DNA of 64,000 bases, taken from contig NZ_PZZM01000001.1 in NCBI RefSeq assembly GCF_003046175.1, positions 1,497,001 through 1,561,000 on the forward strand. The letters are read 5' to 3'. A program made the position numbers and the translations under genes. The DNA comes from Bosea sp. 124 (GTDB lineage Bacteria; Pseudomonadota; Alphaproteobacteria; Rhizobiales; Beijerinckiaceae). The stretch's first letter is position 1. Every line of letters begins with the position of its first letter. Of the stretch, positions 11,927-22,709 are shown piece after piece. Under the pieces are notes generated by a model. That model was not told the origin of the DNA. It was given only the letters and a program-made list of their open reading frames with translations, and did no database searches.

Positions 11927-12715
11927 CTAGCCCGTCTTGCGTGCCGCGGCCGCGAGTTCGACCAGAATGCTCCGGAGTTCGCCTGGCGTTGCGACGGGCG
12001 CGGGGAAGGGCAGTCGCAGCGCCTGGTCGCCCCTGGCGAGGTCGGCGCCGTCGGGGTCGAGCCCGGTCAGGCGCCAGGCGCCGTCGACCGCCCCCAGCAG
12101 CGCCGTGGCATAGTGCCTGACGGCATCGGCATGGTCCTCGTTCATATGGGCGACCGCGCCCTCCTCCATCCCGGCGAGAGCGCTTGCGGCGACAGTGTCG
12201 CTGAGCAGATCGGAGGGCGTCAGCTCATAGGCGCGACCGAAGCCGCCATTCAGGCTCGCCGCCTCGAGATCCAGCGCGAAAAAACAGAAATCGCCGAAGT
12301 CGGCATAGAGCGCGGCCTTGGGCTGGCGCGCCAGGAAGCGGCGGCGGATGCGGGCGCCGGCCTCGCTCGCGCGCTCGATCTGGCGGGCGCGCAGCTTGAG
12401 CGTGATCCGCGCATGGGCCAGCGGATCGCCCTTGCCGCCCGGCGCCAGCAGGAGCGAGCAGCGCGGATCGGCCTTCAGGTTGCCGGTATGCGACGACAGT
12501 GCCGAAACGAGGATCAGCGGGGTCCCGTCGATATCGGTGGCAAGGCTGACCAGACTGGCCGAAGGATGGCCGTCCGGCCCCAGGGTCGCGAGCGAGCCGA
12601 AGCGGGCGCCGCGCAGGAGTTGTTTGCCCAGCGCACGCGCCTGATCGTCGGTCGGCCGGATCGGATCCGTGCGCCGGTCTGCCGGGGGCGGCGTCTGCAT
12701 TGGGGGGGTCGTCAT
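11927..12715 (-). CDS. HugZ-like pyridoxamine-5'-phosphate-oxidase-fold / DUF2470 protein
   Basis: A 262-residue protein with an N-terminal split-barrel flavin/heme-binding fold (ALGKQLLRGARFGSLATLGPD, then PLILVSALSSHTGNLKADPR). The C-terminal DUF2470 segment contains HMNEDHADAVRHYA. This architecture matches the HugZ heme-utilisation family and related PPOX proteins. Whether this copy degrades heme, or is a flavin- or F420-type oxidoreductase relative, cannot be told from sequence. ATG at 12715 follows CGCAGG on the minus strand. It is divergent from chvI and lies upstream of pckA on the same strand. Confidence 0.85.
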   Translation of the reverse strand: MTTPPMQTPPPADRRTDPIRPTDDQARALGKQLLRGARFGSLATLGPDGHPSASLVSLATDIDGTPLILVSALSSHTGNLKADPRCSLLLAPGGKGDPLAHARITLKLRARQIERASEAGARIRRRFLARQPKAALYADFGDFCFFALDLEAASLNGGFGRAYELTPSDLLSDTVAASALAGMEEGAVAHMNEDHADAVRHYATALLGAVDGAWRLTGLDPDGADLARGDQALRLPFPAPVATPGELRSILVELAAAARKTG

Positions 12716-12804
12716 GGAACCTGCGGCCTCTTCGGGTCTTTCTGTGACGGGGACATAGGCAAACCGCCATGGCGCAGCTAGATTGCGGCCACGGTTTGGC
12801 CTCT

Positions 12805-12816
12805 CTCTCGCGAGAG
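12805..12816. promoter_or_regulatory. 12-bp perfect palindrome in the hugZ-like/chvI divergent region
   Basis: CTCTCGCGAGAG is a perfect palindrome 41 bases upstream of the chvI start and 89 bases upstream of the divergent gene. It could be an operator, but GC-rich palindromes of this size arise by chance. Confidence 0.25.
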
Positions 12817-12856
12817 TGACCCAGTTATTGCAACGCGGCCAAGAGACAAAGAGCTG

Positions 12857-13558
12857 ATGCCAACCATTGCGCTGGTCGATGACGACCGCAACATCCTCAC
12901 CTCGGTTTCCATTGCGCTCGAAGCCGAGGGCTATCGCATCATGACCTATACCGACGGCGCCTCGGCGCTGGACGGGCTGAAGCAGAATCCGCCGGACCTC
13001 GCGATCTTCGACATCAAGATGCCGCGCATGGACGGCATGGAGCTGCTGCGGCGGCTGCGCCAGAAGTCGGACCTGCCGGTGATCTTCCTGACCTCGAAGG
13101 ACGAGGAAATCGACGAGCTCTTCGGCCTGAAGATGGGCGCCGACGATTTCATCCGGAAGCCGTTCTCGCAGCGCCTGCTGGTCGAGCGCGTCAAGGCGAT
13201 CCTGCGCCGCGCCGGCGCCAAGGACCCCGCCGCCGCCCCGCGCAGCGAGGACGCCAAGGCCCTGGAGCGCGGGCTGCTCCGCATGGACCCCGAGCGCCAC
13301 ACCTGCACCTGGAAGGGCGAGCCGGTGACGCTGACCGTCACCGAGTTCCTGATCCTGCAATCGCTGGCACAGCGGCCGGGCGTGGTGAAGAGCCGCAACG
13401 CCCTGATGGACGCGGCCTATGACGACGAGGTCTATGTCGACGACCGCACCATCGACAGCCACATCAAGCGCCTGCGCAAGAAGTTCAACCAGGTCGATGT
13501 CGATTTCGACATGATCGAGACCTTGTACGGCGTCGGCTACCGGTTCAAGGAAGGCTGA
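12857..13558 (+). CDS. chvI: Two-component response regulator ChvI
   Basis: OmpR/PhoB-type regulator of 233 residues. The receiver domain spans about 1-118 with phosphoacceptor Asp52 ([13 protein letters not shown]), a conserved Thr in VIFLTSKDE and a Lys in DFIRKPF. The C-terminal winged helix holds [14 protein letters not shown]. In Rhizobiales the ChvG-ChvI (ExoS-ChvI) pair controls envelope, exopolysaccharide, acid and host-related responses. It sits between pckA/hugZ-like and chvG-hprK, as in Agrobacterium and Sinorhizobium. A palindromic repeat separates it from its kinase gene. Confidence 0.96.
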   Translation: MPTIALVDDDRNILTSVSIALEAEGYRIMTYTDGASALDGLKQNPPDLAIFDIKMPRMDGMELLRRLRQKSDLPVIFLTSKDEEIDELFGLKMGADDFIRKPFSQRLLVERVKAILRRAGAKDPAAAPRSEDAKALERGLLRMDPERHTCTWKGEPVTLTVTEFLILQSLAQRPGVVKSRNALMDAAYDDEVYVDDRTIDSHIKRLRKKFNQVDVDFDMIETLYGVGYRFKEG

Positions 13559-13573
13559 CGCAGTCGTCTCTTC

Positions 13574-13695
13574 GCAGCCCTCATCCTGAGGCGCCGCGGA
13601 ACGCGGCGTCTCGAAAGATGCTCCAGCGATGTCCGTAGCCTCCTGAAGCATCCTTCGAGACGCGGGCTGAAGCCCGCTCCTCAGGATGAGGCTGC
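13574..13695. repeat. Palindromic repeat element, family A (copy 2), between chvI and chvG
   Basis: About 122 bp with ends GCAGCCCTCATCCTGAG and CTCAGGATGAGGCTGC. Internal arms GCGTCTCGAAAGATG and GCATCCTTCGAGACGC match those of the copy at 7231-7350. The two share outer and inner arm sequences but differ in the middle. It fills most of the 169-base gap inside the chvI-chvG operon. Confidence 0.85.
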
Positions 13696-13727
13696 GGGAA
13701 AGCTAACGAGGCAGGCGTTCCAGGCTG

Positions 13728-15527
13728 ATGGCAACGATCGACGACGAGCGCGGGACGGAGGTCCGCAGGAGAGAGAGCGGGCCGACGCTGCGCCAGCGTC
13801 TCCGCGCCCTCACCCGCCGCACCCTGCGCGCGATCTCGTCACGTGCAGCGTCGAGCCTGACGCGGCGCATCGTCGTCCTCAACCTCGGCGGCCTCGTCGC
13901 ATTGCTGGTCGGCTTCCTCTATCTCAACCAGTTCCGCGAGGGGCTGATCGAGTCCCGCGTGCAGAGCCTGCTGACGCAGGGCGAGATCATCGCGGGCGCG
14001 ATCGCTGCGTCCGCGACCGTCGAGACCGATGCGATCACCATCGACCCGGACAAGCTGCTCCAGCTCCAGGCGGGCGAGAGCGCCGGGATCGCCGAGGATC
14101 CGCTCGATTTCTCGATCAATCCGGAAAAGGTCGCGCCGCTGCTGCGCCGGCTGGTGACACCGACCAAGACGCGGGCCCGCATCTACGACCGCGACGGGCT
14201 GCTGACGCTGGATTCGCGCAGCCTGTATTCGCGCGGCGATGTGCTGAGGCTCGACCTGCCGCGCGTCGGGGAGCCGGACGAGGCGCCGCTGCTCGAGCGC
14301 ACCTGGAACCTGCTGCGCAACCGGCTCGGGCGGGCCGACATGCCCACCTATGACGATTTCGAGAACGCCAACGGCAAGTCCTATCCCGAGGTGGCGCGCG
14401 CGCTGAACGGGATGCCGGCCAGCGTCGTGCGGGTCAACACACGCGGCCAGACCATCGTCTCGGTGGCCGTGCCCGTGCAGCGTTTCCGGGCCGTGAAAGG
14501 CGCGCTGCTGCTCTCGACGCAAGGCGGCGACATCGACACCGTCATCGCGTCGGAGCGCTATGCGATCCTCCAGGTCTTCGCGATCTCGGCGGTGGTGATG
14601 ATCCTGCTCTCGGTGCTGCTCGCCGGCACCATCGCCGAGCCGATCCGCAAGCTCGCCGACGCCGCCCAGCGCGTGCGCAGGGGCGTGAAATCGCGCGAGC
14701 AGATCCCGGATTTTGCCAGCCGGCATGACGAGATCGGGCATCTCTCCGGCTCGTTGCGCGAAATGACCAAGGCACTCTACAGCCGCATCGAGGCGATCGA
14801 GAGCTTCGCCGCCGACGTCGCCCATGAGCTGAAGAACCCGCTGACCTCGCTGCGCAGCGCGGTCGAGACCCTGCCGCGGGCAAAGTCCGACGAGTCGCGC
14901 GGGCGCCTGCTTGCCGTGATCCAGCACGATGTGCGCCGGCTCGACCGGCTGATCTCCGACATCTCCGACGCCTCGCGGCTCGACGCCGAACTCGCCCGCA
15001 ACGATTCCGCGCCGGTCGATCTGGCGCAGGTGCTGGAAGCCGTGGTCTCCGTGCAGAACGAGACCCGCCGCGAGGGCCAGCCGCGGATCGAACTCATCAC
15101 CGAGCGGCGCAGCCAGCGGCCCGGCGGGCGCGACGGCTTCCTGGTGATCGGCCATGATTCCCGGCTCGGACAGGTCCTGGTCAACCTGATCGACAATGCC
15201 CGCTCCTTCTCGGCGCCCGACAAGCCGGTCCGCGTCACGCTGTCGCGCGTGGCCAATGATGTGCTGATCACCGTCGAGGATGACGGGCCGGGCATCGAAC
15301 CGCATGCGCTGGAGCGGGTCTTCGAGCGCTTCTACACCGACCGGCCGAATGAGGGCTTCGGCCAGAATTCGGGGCTCGGCCTGTCGATCTCGCGCCAGAT
15401 CATCGAGGCGCATCGCGGCACGATCCGTGCGGAAAATCGCCTCGGTCCGCCGGGGCCCGATGGCGAACAGCCGCGACTGGGCGCGCGCTTCATCGTCTGC
15501 CTGCCGGCCGCGACGCCGGTGGCCTGA
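13728..15527 (+). CDS. chvG: Sensor histidine kinase ChvG
   Basis: Membrane sensor kinase of 599 residues paired with ChvI. A cytoplasmic basic N-terminus precedes helix 1 (about 48-68). A periplasmic sensor region (about 70-275) includes the stimulus-sensing ChvG-type domain. Helix 2 (about 279-303) is followed by HAMP, a HisKA domain with His367 in AADVAHELKNPLTSLRS, and a HATPase with NLIDNARSFS and DDGPGIEPH. Length and layout match Rhizobiales ChvG/ExoS. hprK starts 10 bases after its stop, so the two are probably co-transcribed. Confidence 0.95.
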   Translation: MATIDDERGTEVRRRESGPTLRQRLRALTRRTLRAISSRAASSLTRRIVVLNLGGLVALLVGFLYLNQFREGLIESRVQSLLTQGEIIAGAIAASATVETDAITIDPDKLLQLQAGESAGIAEDPLDFSINPEKVAPLLRRLVTPTKTRARIYDRDGLLTLDSRSLYSRGDVLRLDLPRVGEPDEAPLLERTWNLLRNRLGRADMPTYDDFENANGKSYPEVARALNGMPASVVRVNTRGQTIVSVAVPVQRFRAVKGALLLSTQGGDIDTVIASERYAILQVFAISAVVMILLSVLLAGTIAEPIRKLADAAQRVRRGVKSREQIPDFASRHDEIGHLSGSLREMTKALYSRIEAIESFAADVAHELKNPLTSLRSAVETLPRAKSDESRGRLLAVIQHDVRRLDRLISDISDASRLDAELARNDSAPVDLAQVLEAVVSVQNETRREGQPRIELITERRSQRPGGRDGFLVIGHDSRLGQVLVNLIDNARSFSAPDKPVRVTLSRVANDVLITVEDDGPGIEPHALERVFERFYTDRPNEGFGQNSGLGLSISRQIIEAHRGTIRAENRLGPPGPDGEQPRLGARFIVCLPAATPVA

Positions 15528-15536
15528 GCGCAGATC

Positions 15537-15983
15537 ATGAGCGACAGTGCCATTCATGCGACGACCGTCGCGATCGGCGAAGCCGGTGTGCTGATCCGGG
15601 GCGCTTCAGGCGCCGGAAAGTCGGTTCTGGCGCTGGCGCTGATCGCCGAGGCGCGACGGGCCGGACAGTTCGCGCGGCTCGTCGCCGACGATCGCACCGC
15701 GCTCGGCGCACGTGGCGGGCGGCTGCTGGCGCGGCCCGTGCCGCCGCTGGAGGGGCTGATCGAGCGCCGCGGGCTCGGCCTGACGCCGGAACCCTATCTG
15801 CACGCCGTGGTCGTGCGGCTGATCGTCGATCTCAGCGGGACGGAGCCCGAGCGCATGCCGGAACCCGAGAACCTGGTCGAACGGCTCGCCGGAATCGACC
15901 TGCCGCGCCTGACGGTGATGGGGCGAGCGGGCGACGAAAGGCTCGTCCTGGCCGCGCTGACGCTGTTTATGGACGCGAATTAA
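15537..15983 (+). CDS. hprK: HPr kinase/phosphorylase, short alphaproteobacterial form
   Basis: Phosphorylates HPr on its regulatory serine in the incomplete PTS. It has only 148 residues: the kinase core without the N-terminal domain of Firmicute HprK, as is normal in Alphaproteobacteria. Walker A is GASGAGKS (about 22-29), then LVADDRTAL, and the signature-like stretch LEGLIERRGLGL that corresponds to the family EIRG(L/I)G motif. It follows chvG after 9 bases and precedes the EIIA and HPr genes, the conserved Rhizobiales order. Confidence 0.93.
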   Translation: MSDSAIHATTVAIGEAGVLIRGASGAGKSVLALALIAEARRAGQFARLVADDRTALGARGGRLLARPVPPLEGLIERRGLGLTPEPYLHAVVVRLIVDLSGTEPERMPEPENLVERLAGIDLPRLTVMGRAGDERLVLAALTLFMDAN

Positions 15984-16093
15984 TCTTACATTTTAACAAG
16001 TTTCTGTCGAGCCGGCTTGCCTATCCTTCGCACCTGCCGCATAAACCGCGACCTTGTCCGGGCGCTTTCAGGCGCTCTCCGGTGCCATAGTGA

Positions 16094-16495
16094 ATGATCG
16101 GACTGGTCCTCGTGACGCATGGGCATCTGGCCACGGAATTCCGTGCCGCGCTCGAACACGTCGTCGGCCCTCAGCAGAATCTCGCCACCATCGCCATCGC
16201 CCCCGATGACGACATGGAAGGCCGTCGCCGTGACATCATCGCGGCGGTCGAGCAGGTCGAGACCGGCAAGGGCGTCATCGTCCTGACCGACATGTTCGGC
16301 GGGACGCCCTCCAATCTCGCCATTTCGGTGATGGAGCCCGGCCGCATCGACGTCGTCGCCGGCATCAACCTGCCGATGCTGATCAAGCTCGCCAGCGTGC
16401 GCGAGGAAAAGACCCTCGACGAGGCGGTGACCAGCGCGCAGGATGCCGGGCGCAAATACATCACCGTCGCCAGCCGCGTGCTGGCCGGCAAGTGA
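16094..16495 (+). CDS. ptsM: PTS system mannose-family EIIA component
   Basis: EIIA(Man)-type phosphocarrier of 133 residues with the phosphorylatable His9 in LVLVTHGHLATEF and the conserved VLTDMFGGTPSNLA loop. No EIIB or EIIC gene is nearby, so it works as part of the regulatory, non-transporting PTS of Alphaproteobacteria together with HPr and HprK. The name ptsM/manX varies between genomes. Its stop overlaps the HPr gene start by 4 bases (GTGA). Confidence 0.92.
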   Translation: MIGLVLVTHGHLATEFRAALEHVVGPQQNLATIAIAPDDDMEGRRRDIIAAVEQVETGKGVIVLTDMFGGTPSNLAISVMEPGRIDVVAGINLPMLIKLASVREEKTLDEAVTSAQDAGRKYITVASRVLAGK

Positions 16496-16863
16496 ATGCG
16501 GACGCGTTGAGCGCAGGCGGCGGGGCGGTGGGCTTCCAGATGGGCGAGAGCGAGGACGACTGCGACTGCCCCGAGGTCGAGATTCCGGCCGGCGCGCTTT
16601 ATGGCGAGTTCCAGATCGTCAACAAGAAGGGCCTGCACGCCCGCGCCACAGCGAAATTCGTGCAATGCGCCTCGGGCTTCGACGCCGACGTGACCGTCAC
16701 CCGCTGCGGCGAGACGGTCGGGGCGACCTCGATCATGGGCATCCTGACGCTCGGCGCCGGCATCGGCTCGACGATCACCGTCGTCGCCAAGGGCCGCGAA
16801 GCGAAGGACGCACTGCAGGCACTGCAGACGCTGGTGGCGGATCGGTTTGGCGAGGGCGAGTAG
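16492..16863 (+). CDS. ptsH: HPr phosphocarrier protein with N-terminal extension
   Basis: HPr of the regulatory PTS, 123 residues from the GTG at 16492 that overlaps the EIIA stop. The core begins near residue 38. The phosphorylated His49 lies in NKKGLHARATAKFV and the HprK target serine is Ser80 in ATSIMGILTLGAG, so both sites are intact. About 37 residues precede the core and contain ESEDDCDCPE, acidic with a close cysteine pair. An ATG at 16540 (residue 17) would shorten but not remove the extension. Ordinary HPr is 85-90 residues. Confidence 0.92.
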   Translation: MNADALSAGGGAVGFQMGESEDDCDCPEVEIPAGALYGEFQIVNKKGLHARATAKFVQCASGFDADVTVTRCGETVGATSIMGILTLGAGIGSTITVVAKGREAKDALQALQTLVADRFGEGE

Positions 16864-16866
16864 CCC

Positions 16867-18192
16867 CTACTCCACGCCCGCGACCCCCGACAGCACATTC
16901 GCCAGCACCCGCGTCGCCTGCATGAAATCGGCGATCTCCATGGCCTCGTCCGGGTTGTGGCTGCCCTTGTCATTGCGCACGAAGATCATCGCGGCGGGGA
17001 TACCGGCATCGGCGAAGTCCTGCGCGTCATGACCGCCGCCGCTGGCCATGGTCAGGACCGGGATGCCGAGACCTTCCGCCCCGGCCTGCAGCGCCGAGAC
17101 CAGTTCGGGCGCCATCAGCGACGGCATCGAGCGGTCGAAAGGGTCGAGGGTGAAGACAACGCCGCGCTGCGCCTCGATCCTGCGGGCCTGATCCCGCAGG
17201 AAGGCTTCCATTCCGTCCAGCGTTGCGCGGCTTTGGCTGCGGATGTCGAGCGCAAAATCGACCTGGCCCGGCACCTTGGTCAGGGAATGCCGGTCGGCCT
17301 CGGTCGCGAATTTGCCGACCGTGACGACCAGATCTTCGCCGCCGGCGCGGCGGCGAGCCCACTCGCCGTCGAGCGCCATGACGAGGTCGGCCATCGCGAA
17401 AACGGCATCCTGACGATATTCGTGCGGCACGGCGCCGGAGTGCGACCAGGCACCGAGCGCGCGGGCATTGCGGGCGCGATAGGCGCCGCGGATGCCGGTG
17501 ACGATACCGACGGGAATCGCGCGGTGCTCCAGGATCGGCCCCTGCTCGATATGAAGTTCGACATAGCCTGCGTAATCGGCGGGACTCAGGATCGGCGGAC
17601 CGGCCTCGATGCGGGCCGGGTCGAAGCCGGCCTCGCTCATCATCGCACGCAAGGGTCGGCCGGTCGCGACGTGGATGGCGCTGTCGAGTTCACCCTCCCA
17701 AAGCAGGCCGAGGGCGGCGCGGCTACCGAGATGACCGCCATGGCACCCGACGAACCAGGTGCTGCTCTCCTCGGCCCGAAAGGCCATCAGGACGATGTCG
17801 CGCTCGGGGCGGATGCCGGCGTCGATCATCGCCGCAATGACAGTGAGCCCGGCGATGACGCCGGCAGCACCATCGAAATTGCCGCCGATATGCACCGAGT
17901 CGAGATGCGATCCGACGATCCAGGCCGGCAGGTCTGGGCGGCCACCGGCGAAGCGGGCCGCGAGATTGCCCGCCGCATCGACGGACACGGCAAGGCCGAG
18001 ATCCCGGGCGAGCGCGGCGATCCTGTCATGGGCGCGTTGTTCGCCCGCCATATAGGAGGTGCGCGTCACGCCGCGCCCGTCGGCGCTGTCTGCGCGCAGG
18101 GTCTCGAAGACGGAAGCGGCGAAGGCCTCGCGGGCGATGACGGCCACGTCGAGCGCCGGAGAGGGCCGGAAGGCAGCGGCAGAATGTGGCAA
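16867..18192 (-). CDS. M20-family amidase, hydantoinase/carbamoylase type
   Basis: Zinc-dependent amidohydrolase of 441 residues, related to N-carbamoyl-L-amino-acid hydrolase and allantoate amidohydrolase. Metal-binding residues appear as His96 (GSHLDSV), Asp107 (GGNFDGAAGV), the Glu pair in FRAEESS, and the His of VELHIEQGP; SGGGHDAQDFA near the C-terminus carries the last histidine. It would cleave an N-carbamoyl or ureido amide bond. It lies opposite in strand to both ptsH and ahcY, whose linkage it interrupts. The exact substrate is open. Confidence 0.9.
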   Translation of the reverse strand: MPHSAAAFRPSPALDVAVIAREAFAASVFETLRADSADGRGVTRTSYMAGEQRAHDRIAALARDLGLAVSVDAAGNLAARFAGGRPDLPAWIVGSHLDSVHIGGNFDGAAGVIAGLTVIAAMIDAGIRPERDIVLMAFRAEESSTWFVGCHGGHLGSRAALGLLWEGELDSAIHVATGRPLRAMMSEAGFDPARIEAGPPILSPADYAGYVELHIEQGPILEHRAIPVGIVTGIRGAYRARNARALGAWSHSGAVPHEYRQDAVFAMADLVMALDGEWARRRAGGEDLVVTVGKFATEADRHSLTKVPGQVDFALDIRSQSRATLDGMEAFLRDQARRIEAQRGVVFTLDPFDRSMPSLMAPELVSALQAGAEGLGIPVLTMASGGGHDAQDFADAGIPAAMIFVRNDKGSHNPDEAMEIADFMQATRVLANVLSGVAGVE

Positions 18193-18309
18193 GGGAGATC
18201 TCCGGAGCGGACATGCCGCGACGAAGGCCGTGGCTCTCTTCCTCTGCCATCGGGCAAGATCGCGGCCAAGGGGCCGCGCCCGCCCGCATCGCTCGCGGCG
18301 AGAGCGGAC

Positions 18310-18325
18310 ATAAAGACATCTTTAT
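18310..18325. promoter_or_regulatory. Candidate operator upstream of ahcY
   Basis: ATAAAGA-CA-TCTTTAT is a perfect inverted repeat (7-bp arms, 2-base spacer) in an otherwise GC-rich region. It lies 92 bases upstream of the ahcY start and 117 bases upstream of the divergent M20 gene. Proteobacterial SAH/methionine-cycle genes are known to be controlled by ArsR-type regulators (SahR and relatives) binding AT-rich palindromes, so an SAH-responsive site is a plausible reading. Confidence 0.55.
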
Positions 18326-18417
18326 ATCTTTGATTGCACTTCGGCGCCGGCGCTGCTAAAGACCCGCCCGTCATTCAAGACCGACCCTTTGCCAGAACGA
18401 GCAGTGGAGCAGCCCCC

Positions 18418-19818
18418 GTGTCGAAATCCGATTACGTCGTCAAGGACATCAGCCTCGCGGATTACGGCCGCAAGGAAATCAACATGGCCCAGGACGAGAT
18501 GCCGGGCCTGATGGCGATCCGCGCCGAGCACAAGGGCAAGTTCCCGCTCAAGGGCGCTCGCGTCGCCGGCTGCCTGCACATGACCATCCAGACCGCCGTG
18601 CTGATCGAGACGCTGACTGAGCTGGGCGCCGATGTGCGCTGGTCGTCGTGCAACATCTTCTCGACCCAGGACCATGCCGCCGCCGCGATCGCCGCGACCG
18701 GCGTGCCGGTCTTCGCCATCAAGGGCGAGACGCTGGAAGAGTATTGGGAGTACGTCCTGCGCACCGCGACCTGGGGCGATGGCGGCACGCCCAACATGAT
18801 CCTCGACGATGGCGGCGACCTGACCATGCTGATCATCCTCGGCGCCGAGGCGGAAGCCGGCAAGGCCGAATTCCTCGACAAGCCGGGCAATGAGGAGGAG
18901 ACGATCTTCTTCAAGCTGATCAAGCGCGAGCTCAAGGCCAATCCGGGCTGGTTCACCAAGACGCGCGCCGCGATCAAAGGCGTCTCGGAAGAGACCACCA
19001 CCGGCGTGCATCGCCTCTACGAGCTGGCCAAGGCCGGTCGGATGCCGTTCCCGGCGATCAACGTCAACGACTCCGTCACCAAGTCGAAGTTCGACAACCT
19101 CTATGGCTGCCGTGAATCGCTGGTCGATGCCATCCGCCGCGGCACCGACGTCATGATGTCGGGCAAGGTCGCCTGCGTCGCCGGCTATGGCGACGTCGGC
19201 AAGGGCTCGGCCGCCTCGTTGCGCCAGGCCGGCTGCCGCGTCATGGTCACCGAAATCGACCCGATCTGCGCGCTGCAGGCGGCGATGGAGGGCTATGAGG
19301 TCGTCACCATGGAGGACGCCGCTCCCCGTGCGGACATCTTCGTGACCGCCACCGGCAACCTCGACGTCATCACCGTCGACCACATGCGCGCGATGAAGCA
19401 CCGCGCCATCGTCTGCAATATCGGCCACTTCGATTCGGAGATTCAGGTCGCCGGCCTGAAGAACTTCAAGTGGGACAACGTCAAGCCGCAGGTCGACGAG
19501 GTCGAGTTCCCCGACGGCAAGCGCATCATCCTGCTCTCGGAAGGCCGACTGGTGAACCTCGGCAACGCCACCGGCCACCCGTCCTTCGTGATGTCCTGCT
19601 CGTTCTCGAACCAGACGCTGGCCCAGGTCGAACTCTGGAACCACCACGCCAAGTACGAGAACAAGGTCTACACCCTGCCCAAGCATCTCGACGAAAAGGT
19701 CGCGGCGCTTCACCTCGCCAAGGTCGGCGCCAAGCTGACCGTGCTCAACGATGCGCAGGCCAAGTATCTCGGCCTAGCCGCAACCGGCCCGTTCAAGCCC
19801 GAGCTGTACCGCTACTGA
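18418..19818 (+). CDS. ahcY: Adenosylhomocysteinase
   Basis: Hydrolyses S-adenosylhomocysteine to adenosine and homocysteine, keeping methyltransferases free of product inhibition. It has 466 residues. Visible are the N-terminal [12 protein letters not shown], the substrate-site region [11 protein letters not shown], the NAD-binding [17 protein letters not shown] with the following [13 protein letters not shown], and the C-terminal KPELYRY typical of bacterial enzymes. GTG at 18418 is chosen because the product then starts SKSDYVVKD and GGAG lies a few bases before it. A strong terminator follows. Confidence 0.97.
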   Translation: MSKSDYVVKDISLADYGRKEINMAQDEMPGLMAIRAEHKGKFPLKGARVAGCLHMTIQTAVLIETLTELGADVRWSSCNIFSTQDHAAAAIAATGVPVFAIKGETLEEYWEYVLRTATWGDGGTPNMILDDGGDLTMLIILGAEAEAGKAEFLDKPGNEEETIFFKLIKRELKANPGWFTKTRAAIKGVSEETTTGVHRLYELAKAGRMPFPAINVNDSVTKSKFDNLYGCRESLVDAIRRGTDVMMSGKVACVAGYGDVGKGSAASLRQAGCRVMVTEIDPICALQAAMEGYEVVTMEDAAPRADIFVTATGNLDVITVDHMRAMKHRAIVCNIGHFDSEIQVAGLKNFKWDNVKPQVDEVEFPDGKRIILLSEGRLVNLGNATGHPSFVMSCSFSNQTLAQVELWNHHAKYENKVYTLPKHLDEKVAALHLAKVGAKLTVLNDAQAKYLGLAATGPFKPELYRY

Positions 19819-20228
19819 CATCCGCGCCCACCGGATTTCGGAAAGGCCCGGCGTTCGCGCCGGGCCTTTTTCTTTGCCGGGACGCTGAGTCTTTTGAGCA
19901 CCAGCCCCTACTAATAGAGCAACGACGCATGGCAACCGCTATCTCTTGATCGCAAAGGGCGTGGACCGGGGGCGGCGAAAAATCCGCCAAATTTACCAGC
20001 GATTAAGCACTTCCTGCCGGACTCGGCGGATGATTAGAGTGAAGCTGATTCGGCCCTCGGCGCCTTGCGCGAACCGGATCGACACACAGTGATCGGTGTC
20101 GTGGCAAGCGTGCGTCGGGTGCCCCCAGGGCGGCGTCCCAAGGCGGTGCCGTGCCATTCGACGCCCGGCCCAGAGTGCACGGGAACACCCGGCGGCCCTA
20201 TGCCGCCCTCGAGGAAGACGGACGCGGG
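19819..20228. other. 410-base gap between ahcY and the DivL-like kinase
   Basis: The gap holds the ahcY terminator in its first 55 bases. The remainder must carry the promoter for the downstream kinase operon. Two GANTC sites, GACTC at 20020 and GATTC at 20047, lie 31 bases from the first to the end of the second; GANTC is the CcrM methylation target in Alphaproteobacteria. No further gene was recognised. Confidence 0.5.
19842..19873 (+). terminator. Rho-independent terminator of ahcY
   Basis: A perfect 12-bp stem, AAAGGCCCGGCG (19842-19853) with CGCCGGGCCTTT (19858-19869), closed by a TTCG tetraloop and followed by a T-rich tail. It begins 23 bases after the ahcY stop. Confidence 0.93.

Positions 20229-22705
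<2,477 letters not shown>

Positions 22706-22709
<4 letters not shown>

Noticed and set aside
18193..18417. Possible SAM/SAH riboswitch in the ahcY leader
   Set aside because: No conserved aptamer core was seen. The region carries a 16-bp palindrome and otherwise ordinary sequence, which favours a protein operator.
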